Source: Oscillospiraceae bacterium (GTDB lineage: Bacteria; Bacillota; Clostridia; Oscillospirales; Ruminococcaceae). Taken from it: 64,000 nucleotides of DNA. The notes under the pieces were generated by a model. The model was not told the DNA's origin and made no database searches. It saw only the letters and a list, made by a program, of their open reading frames with translations. A program made the position numbers and the translations under genes. Below are positions 14,366 through 21,651 of the stretch, piece after piece (the stretch's first letter is position 1; each line of letters begins with the position of its first letter). Location of the stretch: positions 1-64,000 of the forward strand of contig JAJQGB010000002.1 in the NCBI GenBank assembly GCA_021200775.1, read 5' to 3'.

Positions 14366-15404
14366 TACAGTAGTTAATGAAGCCGCTGAGGTCGCAGAGG
14401 TTCCTGCAGAGGAAACCGTAAACGAGACTGTTGAAGAGACTGTCGTCGAAACTAAAGAAAAGGCTTCAAAGAAATCCGCCAAGCCTCCGAAAGAGAAGAA
14501 AGTCAAGGGTATGAAAATCCCTTACGAGAGGCGTAAAGCGCTGTATGGCTATGGGTTCCTTGCCATCTGGATTTTGGGAACCATCTGGCTCTTCTTAAAG
14601 CCACTCATCACATCGCTTTGGTACTCTTTCAACACGACCGAGGTAACGGTCGGCGTCATGAAGACCACATTCGTGGGAATCCAGAACTACATTGATGCGT
14701 TCACAATCGACACCGATTACACGACTGCGCTCATTAATGTTCTTGGTGAAACACTTTGGTCAACGCCGGTTATCCTGATATTCTCGCTGTTCGTAGCGGT
14801 TATTCTTAACCAGAAGTTCCACGGAAGAACCTTCGCCCGTGCGGTATTCTTCCTCCCGGTTATCATTGCAACCGGACCGGTTATGAGTATCATCAACGGC
14901 GATATGGACACCTCCGGATATTCCGGCGGTTCCGAAGCCTTCTCGACAATGTTCGAGACGGATATGGCGGGTGAACTTCTGACGTTCTTGGGAGTTTACA
15001 ACATAAGTGACACGGTCACTGAAATGGTAACCTTGATTACATCAGATGTATTCAATCTCGTCTGGAACTCAGGTATTCAGATTATCATCTTCCTCTCAGC
15101 CTTGCAGAATATTCCTGTTTCCGCAAGAGAAGCGGCATCCATCGAAGGTGCTACCGCATGGGAGTTCTTCTGGAAGATTACTCTTCCTTACATCAGCCCG
15201 ATGATCGTTACAAACCTTGTTTATACGATTGTTGACTCGTTCGTTGCTACTGATAACGAGGTCATGACGCTGGTTCTTTCCGAAGCGTCTGACTGGAACC
15301 ACGGCTACTCTGCGGCACTCGCATGGATTTACTTCCTGATTGTAATTGTAGTCCTGGGAATTGTACTCGGTATCATCAACAAGCACATCTACTACGAAGT
15401 ATAA
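14358..15404 (+). CDS. Sugar ABC transporter permease, MalF/UgpA type (pair 2)
   Basis: 348 residues. Residues 1-55 are a cytosolic tail rich in Glu, Val and Lys (EETVNETVEETVVETKEK then KKSAKPPKEKKVKG). Six predicted helices follow, with the EAA loop EAASIEGATAWEFFWKITLP near 257-276. ATG 14358 lies behind AAGGAGGG inside the end of the DUF5696 gene. With the next gene it makes a second F-G permease heterodimer in the same operon, which has only one solute-binding protein. Confidence 0.92.
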   Translation: MADTVVNEAAEVAEVPAEETVNETVEETVVETKEKASKKSAKPPKEKKVKGMKIPYERRKALYGYGFLAIWILGTIWLFLKPLITSLWYSFNTTEVTVGVMKTTFVGIQNYIDAFTIDTDYTTALINVLGETLWSTPVILIFSLFVAVILNQKFHGRTFARAVFFLPVIIATGPVMSIINGDMDTSGYSGGSEAFSTMFETDMAGELLTFLGVYNISDTVTEMVTLITSDVFNLVWNSGIQIIIFLSALQNIPVSAREAASIEGATAWEFFWKITLPYISPMIVTNLVYTIVDSFVATDNEVMTLVLSEASDWNHGYSAALAWIYFLIVIVVLGIVLGIINKHIYYEV

Positions 15405-15419
15405 AGGGGGGGAATCACA

Positions 15420-16625
15420 GTGGCTAAAGAAAAGAAAGAAAAGGTCGTAAAAGAAAAGGTCGTCAAGGAGAAGGCTGTCAAGGAGAAGAAGCCTCGCCGT
15501 CAGAAGGAAATGAGTACCGAAAAAGCCGAAAAGCTCTTTGAAAAGGAACGCAGACAGCACCTCAGAGAGAAAGAAAAGGCTTATAAGGAAGCCAAGAAGA
15601 ACGGCACCCTCGACGAACGTCAGCTCGACCCGAAGTATCTGTGGTATCTCCGCCGTAAAAGGATTCTCGGATGGGTTTGGCCGATTGCCAGATTCCTCAT
15701 CCTCTTCGGACTCTGCTTCGTAATCCTCTATCCGCTCATCTACATGCTCTCGACCGCTTTCAGACCGAATGCTCAGATGAACGACCCGTCAGTAGTCTGG
15801 ATTCCCAAGTCGTTCACGCTTTCAAACCTCCAGGATGTCTGGGACGTTATGGACTTCGGTGCAACGCTTCTGAACACCATCAGACTTAACCTTGTCTGCT
15901 CGCTCCTCTCGGTTGTAAGCTGTTGTCTTGCCGGTTACGGCTTCGCAAGATTCAACTTCAAGGGAAAGAGCCTCATGTTCGGAATCGTAATCATGCAGAT
16001 TATCGTTCCTGCACAGATTACCGTTATACCTCTGTACCTCCAGTGGGCATACTTCAAGTGCTTCGGACTTGTGGAGGTTGCGGCGGGCGCCGGTGCGACG
16101 ACGTTTATGGGAATTGCCATAAACACGGCATCAGACGGTGCGCACTATATCTCACTCATCGACCACCAGATTGTAATGTACGTCCCGGCGATATTCGCAA
16201 ACGGTATTCGTTCCGGACTGTTCATCTACATATTCAGACAGTTCTTCAGAGGACTCCCGATGGAGCTCGAAGATGCCGCATACCTCGACGGTTGCGGACC
16301 GTTCAAGACCTTCATCCGAGTAATGATTCCGAATGCTTCTTCGGCATTCCTGACAGTATTCCTCTTCTCGATAGTCTGGTACTGGAACGACTACTACGTT
16401 TCGTCCACATTCTTCATCAACAACCACACGGTCGCTTTGCAGCTACAAAAGCTATCGGCAACGCTCGATGCCCAGCTGTTCAACAACGCACAGGTTGGTA
16501 CACGACGAAAGATTGTTTGGTTGGAAGCCGGTTGTCTGTTGTCAATTTCACCTATTCTGATAATGTACATCTTCCTACAGAAGTACTTTACCGAAGGTCT
16601 TGCAAGATCCGGCTTGGTTGGATAA
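15420..16625 (+). CDS. Carbohydrate ABC transporter permease, MalG type, with long basic tail (pair 2)
   Basis: 401 residues, about 120 longer than typical MalG proteins. The first about 80 residues are cytosolic and extremely charged, starting with tandem EKVVKEK repeats and then KKPRRQKE and KLFEKERRQHLREKEK. The six-helix permease follows, with the EAA loop EDAAYLDGCGPFKTFIRVMI near 284-303. An extra loop before it (about 220-250) is rich in Gly/Ala. Start GTG 15420 follows AAGGGGGGG. Last gene of the operon; a terminator lies 15 bases later. Confidence 0.92.
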   Translation: MAKEKKEKVVKEKVVKEKAVKEKKPRRQKEMSTEKAEKLFEKERRQHLREKEKAYKEAKKNGTLDERQLDPKYLWYLRRKRILGWVWPIARFLILFGLCFVILYPLIYMLSTAFRPNAQMNDPSVVWIPKSFTLSNLQDVWDVMDFGATLLNTIRLNLVCSLLSVVSCCLAGYGFARFNFKGKSLMFGIVIMQIIVPAQITVIPLYLQWAYFKCFGLVEVAAGAGATTFMGIAINTASDGAHYISLIDHQIVMYVPAIFANGIRSGLFIYIFRQFFRGLPMELEDAAYLDGCGPFKTFIRVMIPNASSAFLTVFLFSIVWYWNDYYVSSTFFINNHTVALQLQKLSATLDAQLFNNAQVGTRRKIVWLEAGCLLSISPILIMYIFLQKYFTEGLARSGLVG

Positions 16626-16640
16626 TTCCAAAGCAATTAA

Positions 16641-16677
16641 AATTCCCTCATGGTTTTTCCGTGAGGGAATTTTTTTC
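16641..16677 (+). terminator. Terminator of the ABC/DUF5696 operon
   Basis: AATTCCCTCA pairs with TGAGGGAATT across a short loop and is followed by seven T residues. Confidence 0.9.
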
Positions 16678-16716
16678 GCCGCCTTCGGCGCCGACTCGCC
16701 TCCCGTTGGTCGGCGC

Positions 16717-16796
16717 ACCTCTCAGTCAGAGTTGCGAAGCAACTCTCTTAGTTCGGCGAAGCTGAACTAATGCGCTCGCCCTTGACAGGGGAGCCA
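16717..16796. repeat. Degenerate palindromic intergenic element (type A-like)
   Basis: It begins CCTCTCAGTCAG and ends GGGGAGCC, as in the type A elements at 27470 and 40467. It contains two small palindromes, AGTTGCGAAGCAACT (16729-16743) and TAGTTCGGCGAAGCTGAACTA-like (16749-16769). It lies directly after the operon terminator. Confidence 0.5.
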
Positions 16797-16808
16797 TAAG
16801 TGCATCAT

Positions 16809-16837
16809 GTATAATTACAGATTTATAACAAATACTA
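16809..16837 (+). promoter_or_regulatory. Possible sigma-G-type promoter of spoVAC
   Basis: GTATA (16809-16813), 17 bases, then AATACTA (16831-16837) approximate the forespore sigma-G pattern (GNATR, then CATNNTA). This is a weak match, offered because spoVA genes are sigma-G dependent in relatives. Confidence 0.25.
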
Positions 16838-16859
16838 TCCTAAAAAAGGAGTTTTGTGA

Positions 16860-17303
16860 ATGAACCTATCCAATAAACAATATTCGGAGCTTGCGAAGGA
16901 CGCCGAAGAGCCGTCGAAAGCCTGGTTTAACGTACCGAAGGCGTTTTTGATTGGCGGATTCATCTGCCTGGTAGGGCAGGGAATAGGCGATTTGTACCGC
17001 TATTTCGGAATGTCGGAGGAGGAGACTGCGGCGTTCACGTCAATTACGCTCGTGCTAATTTCGGTAATCCTCACAGGCTTCGGGCTTTATCCGAAGGTCG
17101 CCAAGCACGGCGGAGCCGGAACTCTGGTCCCGATAACAGGATTTGCGAACGCAGTCGCCTCGCCCGCAATCGAGTTCAAAACGGAAGGCTGGGTAACAGG
17201 CGTCGGCACAAAAATCTTCACCATCGCAGGACCCGTCATCCTCTATGGAACAGCCGCAGGAGTCGTGTATGGGGTGATTTACTTCATCTTATCGAGATTA
17301 TAG
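16860..17303 (+). CDS. spoVAC: Stage V sporulation protein AC
   Basis: 147 residues, full length for SpoVAC, with four or five membrane segments. It carries the family motifs FLIGGFICLVGQ, GLYPKVAKHGGAGTLVPITG, FANAV and EGWVTGVGTKIFTIAGPVI. SpoVA proteins form the spore-membrane channel that loads and releases dipicolinic acid. In most spore formers spoVAC is followed by spoVAD and spoVAE(b). Here it stands alone, between a terminator and a convergent accessory block. ATG 16860 follows AAAAAAGGAG. Confidence 0.93.
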   Translation: MNLSNKQYSELAKDAEEPSKAWFNVPKAFLIGGFICLVGQGIGDLYRYFGMSEEETAAFTSITLVLISVILTGFGLYPKVAKHGGAGTLVPITGFANAVASPAIEFKTEGWVTGVGTKIFTIAGPVILYGTAAGVVYGVIYFILSRL

Positions 17304-17310
17304 CGCAAAA

Positions 17311-17341
17311 AAGCCGGGTTCTTGGGAACTCGGCTTTGTGT
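17311..17341. terminator. Terminator between spoVAC and the convergent HipA-like gene
   Basis: AAGCCGGGTTC pairs with GAACTCGGCTT (one G-T pair), with a T-run on the plus side and A-run on the other, so it may serve both convergent genes. Confidence 0.85.
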
Positions 17342-17353
17342 TTTTTTGAAGTA

Positions 17354-18493
17354 TTATCTGAGTGAAAGTAGCTCTACAACCCTCTTGTTGAGATGCTTTT
17401 CGATGGCTGTCAGCCTTTCTTCGGGCAAATTCAGACTCGGATGCCTCGTGAATGTAAAGTTTATAAGTCTGCGAAGTTGAGCTTTCTGATTGGAGCTGAT
17501 AACCTCCCGGCAAACGTCCTCATAAGAAACACGATAAGGATTGGCTCGTGTCCTGGCGTATTCGTCCAGATTCCTGAAATCATCCGGCATACCGTAGTTG
17601 AAAAGGGACAAGCCGTTGTCAAAAATCGGAGCAGGAGAGATAATCTTGCCGGAGTGATTGTCACGAAGCAATCCGAAGTTTCCAAAATGCCGGTCCTCAT
17701 TATAGATAACGGCGTCGAAAACCAGCATACTGCAAATCTGTTCGTAAAAATTATCGCCGAGGCTTTTGTAGTAGGACAGGCACTCTGCAAGAGTCGATTT
17801 TTTGAGAAGCCGTCCAATTGGAACAAAAGAGGTGTCGATGTCGGTGAAGAGCTTACATTTTGAAGCGAGAATTCCCTTCCACCGTTCCAGGTCATACCGA
17901 ACGCAGTCAAGACCCATAGCATTTGCAACCTGGCAGGCGTAATACTCGTTGTAAGGCTCGTTGCCGGTGTTTGCGGCGCCTTCGGTTCCGCCTTTGTAGA
18001 GGTAAATTTCGTCGTCATCAATAAGACGCCACGCTTTTCTTAACATTCCGTTTGTCGTGAGCTCGGGTGAGGTGGAAAATGCCTCATCAGAACCGCCGAT
18101 TCCGGTGTATGCAACAAGTGACAGAGCCTCGGAAAACCTGTTTTCATAGAGATTGTAGTCTGCAAATTTTCCGGGAAAGCCGTTTTTGACAACCCAATAG
18201 CTGTCGTTCAGCGAAAGCCCCATGCAGACATCTATGATGCCCTTCGTGTTGTTGACGCTCAGTCCCAGGGTTTTCAGAACTTCGTCGACAAACTGCCGGT
18301 TCTTTGGAATAACCCGCCTTTCCAGCCAGCGGACAATACCTTCGCCTGAAAGCTCCATATCCAACGGAAGCAGGTTTCTCTTTTTATCAGCTATGTCGAT
18401 TATTTGCACCTGTAAGCCCTCGATGCCCTTTTCTTCAAGAGAAAATGTAACGAGATTCTCATCATAGAGTCGAATATTGTAAATATTATTCAT
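17354..18493 (-). CDS. HipA-like Ser/Thr kinase (HipA_C/CtkA type)
   Basis: 379 residues. Kinase landmarks are the ATP-binding Lys in IYLYKGG (K167), the catalytic loop YNEDRHFGNFG with D267 and N272, and the metal-binding Asp in PIFDNGLSL (D292). These match the PI3/4-kinase-like HipA fold. A roughly 110-residue N-terminal domain (RWLERRVIPKNRQFVDEVL, GLSLNDSYW) replaces the usual HipA N-terminus. There is no HTH antitoxin (HipB) nearby. It lies 30 bases downstream of a NADAR gene on the same strand and should be co-transcribed with it. HipA kinases phosphorylate translation targets or partner proteins; the target here is unknown. Confidence 0.82.
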   Translation of the reverse strand: MNNIYNIRLYDENLVTFSLEEKGIEGLQVQIIDIADKKRNLLPLDMELSGEGIVRWLERRVIPKNRQFVDEVLKTLGLSVNNTKGIIDVCMGLSLNDSYWVVKNGFPGKFADYNLYENRFSEALSLVAYTGIGGSDEAFSTSPELTTNGMLRKAWRLIDDDEIYLYKGGTEGAANTGNEPYNEYYACQVANAMGLDCVRYDLERWKGILASKCKLFTDIDTSFVPIGRLLKKSTLAECLSYYKSLGDNFYEQICSMLVFDAVIYNEDRHFGNFGLLRDNHSGKIISPAPIFDNGLSLFNYGMPDDFRNLDEYARTRANPYRVSYEDVCREVISSNQKAQLRRLINFTFTRHPSLNLPEERLTAIEKHLNKRVVELLSLR

Positions 18494-18523
18494 AATCTGC
18501 CTCCTTTCTGGCGTTTTTGTAGT

Positions 18524-19036
18524 TCAGGAAAATTGCCCGCAGCGAATCTCCTCCCTTATCTTCATCCAGAGCTTGCCCATGTGGTTCTCGCCGTCACGGT
18601 TTTTGCCCCAGCCCCAGTATGTGTCCTTCGGTGAATCCTCAACGATGAGGCAGTCGCCGGTTCCAAGCAGCATTTCCCTGACATACGGGTGTTGCCTGAC
18701 CTTCTCACGAAGAAGCTCCTCCATCACGACGACTTTCTCAGCTTCCCAGTCGGGACGCTTGCGGTCTTTGTTGGCAATAGAAATCTGCTTCGCCTCATAT
18801 GGCGACTTTGCCCGGCGTATGAGCTCCACAACGTCCTCAGCAACGTCCTTGAAAGCACTTGCCTGATAAGCCTCCTCAACCGTGCCGTAAACCCAGCCGT
18901 CGTACTCAATCTTGTTGGCACTGTAGTTGTCAAGGCAGTAAAACTCCCTCGGGAAGAACCCGATAGCTTCATCAAGCAGTATTCCCTCCGCCAGCCACGG
19001 ATCCCTGTAGTCGGATAATTTCAAGCTGATACTCAT
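18524..19036 (-). CDS. NADAR-family protein (YbiA/DUF1768 type)
   Basis: 170 residues. NADAR signatures are YDGWVYGTVEEAYQASAF near the N-terminus and LLGTGDCLIVEDSPKDTYWG followed by GENHMGKLWMKIREEI at the end. Characterised NADAR proteins remove ADP-ribose from guanine in DNA, protecting against DarT-like toxins, or act on riboflavin-pathway intermediates. No ADP-ribosyltransferase gene is in the window. It is the first gene of a two-gene unit with the HipA-like kinase. ATG 19036 follows AAGGAAGGG; its promoter lies just beyond. Confidence 0.85.
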   Translation of the reverse strand: MSISLKLSDYRDPWLAEGILLDEAIGFFPREFYCLDNYSANKIEYDGWVYGTVEEAYQASAFKDVAEDVVELIRRAKSPYEAKQISIANKDRKRPDWEAEKVVVMEELLREKVRQHPYVREMLLGTGDCLIVEDSPKDTYWGWGKNRDGENHMGKLWMKIREEIRCGQFS

Positions 19037-19059
19037 GCGCAGTCCCTTCCTTTTTGATT

Positions 19060-19089
19060 ATAGTAGCATAGATTATGCGGGGATGTCAA
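19060..19089 (-). promoter_or_regulatory. NADAR-HipA promoter with palindromic operator in the spacer
   Basis: On the minus strand TTGACA (19089-19084), 18 bases, then TACTAT (19065-19060). The palindrome GCATA-N3-TATGC (19066-19078) fills the spacer next to the -10 element, a classic place for a repressor site. The promoter starts only seven bases after the DUF4143 gene ends. Confidence 0.65.
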
Positions 19090-19095
19090 CTCTTT

Positions 19096-20370
19096 TCAAT
19101 TCTTTAACGCAAGAATCGGCACAACGAACACCCCGTCCGGACGTTGATACGCCGCCGTTGCGAGACCGCTTACCACACAGCATATTTTAGGTGGTTTGCC
19201 TCCGGCTTCTGAGATTCTGTTGTTAAGATAGTTCAGATTCTCTGCGGCTTCGTCAATTCTGTTAGCGCCGAGCTTGATTTCAAAAGCACACCAGTCGCCG
19301 TCACGGAGCTCGATTACAGCGTCAATTTCTCTTCCCGAGTAATCCTGATAGTGGTAGAGTTTTGCGCCGAACGATTCGGCGTAGATTCTCAAATCCCGCT
19401 CGCAAAGTGCTTCAAACAGAAAACCGAGAGTATTCAGGTCGTGAAGGAGCTTGTCGGGCGTAGCCCTTAAAAGGGCGCTGGCGAGAGATGGGTCGGTGAA
19501 ATGCCGCTTTTCCGCTTGCTTGATCCTTACGGACGAGCGAATGTTTGATGAAAACGGCTCCTGGTTTTCGATAAGGAAGAGCCGGCTGAAGATATCAAGA
19601 TATGTGGCAACGGTGTTTATGTCGAGGTCGCCGTCGTCGGTAGCCTTGATGTCCTCTTTGAGAACTCTGTTCGATGCGGTTGTCGACTCGTTTCTGGCAA
19701 GCGACCGAAGAAGAAGCATTACCTTCCTTGTGTCACGCTGGATTCCGTCAATACGGTGGATTTCGTCCTCCACAATAGCGTTTATATATTCGCCCGGCAG
19801 AAGAGCCGCTTCCGAAAGTGGCAAATCCTGAGTAGCAGGCCATCCGCCTCTTATGACACTATCGATAATCGTATTAAGGTCAGGCTCGCCGGTAAGAGCT
19901 GGCGACAGTTCGCCGTTACAGAGTGCCTCCAGCGAAACCTGTCCGCTTGAACGACCCGATTCGTAGAGAGACATCGTCCTCATCCGAAGCCTTGCGATTC
20001 TTCCGGCACCGCTGTGGAGAATTCCCTTTGTCTTTGGAGTCGACGAGCCGGTCAGAATAAACTGTCCTTTTGCTCCACGCTTGTCGACCTCGTACCGAAC
20101 AGCATCCCATATCGGCGGAACCTCCTGCCATTCGTCAATCATTCGTGGACATTCGCCCTCCAGAATAAGGCTTGGTGACATCTCTGCCAGCTTCCTTGCC
20201 TGAAAGCCCTGTTCAGGATTCCCGACCAGATATTCACTTTTCGAGTGGTGTCTCGAAGTCCATGTCTTCCCACACCATTTCGGACCTTCAATGCAAACAG
20301 CACCGAAAGCGGAAAGATACTGCTCGACTTCATCGTCTACAATTCTTGGATTATAGCTTTTCTGTTCCAT
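19096..20370 (-). CDS. DUF4143 AAA-like ATPase
   Basis: 424 residues. N-terminal P-loop domain with Walker A GPKWCGKT (29-36), Walker B near PRMIDEWQ, and sensor LTGSS. The C-terminal DUF4143 domain has a nuclease-like D..ExK arrangement in GREIDAVIELRDGDWCAFEIKLG-like sequence, near the end of the protein. Such proteins are common in accessory regions, and their role is unknown. ATG 20370 is chosen: it follows GCGGGAG, and any upstream start (for example 20436) would lie in or before the promoter at 20402-20430. The upstream DNA carries tandem operator-like repeats. Confidence 0.85.
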   Translation of the reverse strand: MEQKSYNPRIVDDEVEQYLSAFGAVCIEGPKWCGKTWTSRHHSKSEYLVGNPEQGFQARKLAEMSPSLILEGECPRMIDEWQEVPPIWDAVRYEVDKRGAKGQFILTGSSTPKTKGILHSGAGRIARLRMRTMSLYESGRSSGQVSLEALCNGELSPALTGEPDLNTIIDSVIRGGWPATQDLPLSEAALLPGEYINAIVEDEIHRIDGIQRDTRKVMLLLRSLARNESTTASNRVLKEDIKATDDGDLDINTVATYLDIFSRLFLIENQEPFSSNIRSSVRIKQAEKRHFTDPSLASALLRATPDKLLHDLNTLGFLFEALCERDLRIYAESFGAKLYHYQDYSGREIDAVIELRDGDWCAFEIKLGANRIDEAAENLNYLNNRISEAGGKPPKICCVVSGLATAAYQRPDGVFVVPILALKN

Positions 20371-20401
20371 TATAATCTCCCGCAAGTAGTTTTCTACGCC
20401 T

Positions 20402-20430
20402 ATTATAACCCATTCAGACAAATTTGTCAA
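20402..20430 (-). promoter_or_regulatory. Promoter of the DUF4143 gene
   Basis: Minus strand TTGACA (20430-20425), exactly 17 bases, TATAAT (20407-20402): a perfect sigma-A promoter. Its -35 box overlaps the first of the GACAAATTTGTC repeats. Confidence 0.88.
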
Positions 20431-20495
20431 GCTCATTCAGACAAATTCGTCTTATTCATTCAGACAGATTTCACTTTTTTATTCAGACATATTCC
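20411..20495. repeat. Tandem operator-like repeats upstream of the DUF4143 gene
   Basis: Four copies of CATTCAGACA(A/G/T)AT at about 20411, 20434, 20457 and 20481, with periods of 23 to 24 bases. The first two contain the palindrome GACAAATT(T/C)GTC, perfect in the first; later copies decay. The first copy overlaps the -35 box of the DUF4143 promoter. The array suggests cooperative binding of a regulator on one face of the helix (period near two turns). Confidence 0.75.
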
Positions 20496-20500
20496 CATCA

Positions 20501-20527
20501 AAAAAGAGCCCCACGCAGGGCTCTTTT
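20501..20527 (-). terminator. Terminator-like hairpin between the DUF975-like and DUF4143 genes
   Basis: AAAAGAGCCC and GGGCTCTTTT form a stem with A/T runs on both sides. It ends the DUF975-like gene's transcript just before the DUF4143 operator array. Confidence 0.85.
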
Positions 20528-20541
20528 CATATTTCGATATA

Positions 20542-21465
20542 TCAGATTCTTGTCGGCTGGTTATCGTCGGTCGGGGCTTCCGGTGCGGGAGTCGGATTCT
20601 GGTTTACGACTGGCTCGTCGCCGGGGTTGTAAACCGGTGCGGGCTGGGTCGGGGGAATCGGCTGGACTTCGGGAGCAGGAGCAGGAGCAGGAGTGGGAGC
20701 CGGCTGGGTCGGAGGGATTGGCTGAACCTGCGGCTGAATCGGCTGACCAGTATACGGGTCGAAGTTGTACTGCTGGGGCTGAGGCATCGGCTGAACAGGT
20801 GCGGGATGAGCAGCTGTATACAGTGCATCCTCATAGAACTTCGCACTTACCAGACCGAAGAAAATCGGGCAGAAGAGGACAACTGCAACGATGAGGAGGA
20901 AGAGAACGAGTCCGAACAAACCGCCGATGAAGGGGATTGCGGAGAAGATTCCCAGGATAAGTGCGCAGAGCCAGATTGCAACGATAACAAGAGCCTGAGC
21001 GCCGAACATCTTGCCCTTCCAGCCCTTAGTCATCTTCTTTGACTCTTTGAGAGCGTCCATAGCGCCGATTTCGGGACGGGTGATTAAAATGTATGGCGTG
21101 AATGCGTACTCATATGTCTTGATGACAGCGAAAACGATTCCGACAATCGGGATAAGTCCCCAAAGGAGAATCCAGAGCTCCATCCAGAGCATACCGCCGG
21201 CGACGTGAACCGCCTGCTTAAGGCTTGTGAATCCGGAGAAGATGTTTTTGGTCTCGATGCCTTCGCCTCTTACTCCCTTCAGATAGAGCACTGCAAGGCT
21301 TGCCTCAAGAACGAGAGCAACAGGAAATGTGATAATTCTGGCTCCACCGAGGAGAGAAACGATGAGAATAATGAAGTTTGAAAGGAGCGACAGTCCCCAG
21401 AGGAGAATCGGCTTCTTCTTCAGAATCTCGAAAGCTGCTTTGTAGTTTTGTGTGATAGAACTCAT
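20542..21465 (-). CDS. DUF975-like multispanning membrane protein with Pro-rich tail
   Basis: 307 residues. About five or six hydrophobic helices occupy residues 15-215, with a DALKESKKMTKGWKGKMF-type cytosolic segment typical of DUF975/glycerophosphoryl-like integral membrane proteins. The C-terminal 90 residues are low-complexity Pro/Gln/Ala (repeats of QPIPPTQPAP), probably a flexible cytosolic or surface tail. ATG 21465 (MSSITQNYK) behind AAGGGGGAC is preferred over ATG 21495. Promoter TTGACA-N18-TATAAT lies just upstream on the minus strand. Function unknown. Confidence 0.7.
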   Translation of the reverse strand: MSSITQNYKAAFEILKKKPILLWGLSLLSNFIILIVSLLGGARIITFPVALVLEASLAVLYLKGVRGEGIETKNIFSGFTSLKQAVHVAGGMLWMELWILLWGLIPIVGIVFAVIKTYEYAFTPYILITRPEIGAMDALKESKKMTKGWKGKMFGAQALVIVAIWLCALILGIFSAIPFIGGLFGLVLFLLIVAVVLFCPIFFGLVSAKFYEDALYTAAHPAPVQPMPQPQQYNFDPYTGQPIQPQVQPIPPTQPAPTPAPAPAPEVQPIPPTQPAPVYNPGDEPVVNQNPTPAPEAPTDDNQPTRI

Positions 21466-21497
21466 GTCAAAGTCCCCCTTACAATTATTATGCACTA

Positions 21498-21530
21498 ATT
21501 ATAGCATTAATTGTGGCAACTTGTCAACAT
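21498..21530 (-). promoter_or_regulatory. Promoter of the DUF975-like gene
   Basis: Minus strand TTGACA followed by 18 bases (AGTTGCCACAATTAATGC) and TATAAT, about 35 bases before the ATG at 21465. Confidence 0.75.
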
Positions 21531-21587
21531 ATCTGAGCGCACTGGCGCAAAAATTAAGGAAAACTTAATCTTTTACGTCACATTAAA

Positions 21588-21624
21588 ACTTTCCCGTCAA
21601 ATCGGCACTGAATGACGGGAAAGT
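21588..21624 (-). terminator. Hairpin downstream of the Fic gene
   Basis: ACTTTCCCGTCA pairs with TGACGGGAAAGT (12 bases perfect). On the minus strand it is followed by TTTAAT, a weak T-tract, consistent with termination after the Fic gene. Confidence 0.7.
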
Positions 21625-21651
21625 CGTATTGATGGCGGAAAAGCCTGTGCA

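Noticed and set aside
20411-20495. Considered as a CRISPR-like array
   Set aside because: Only four units, no unique spacers of constant length between them, and the units overlap a consensus promoter; an operator array explains it better.
20245-21042. Long plus-strand open frame opposite the DUF4143 and DUF975-like genes
   Set aside because: It is the antisense of two well-supported minus-strand genes and spans their intergenic terminator and operator repeats; Ser/Arg-rich composition marks it as a shadow.
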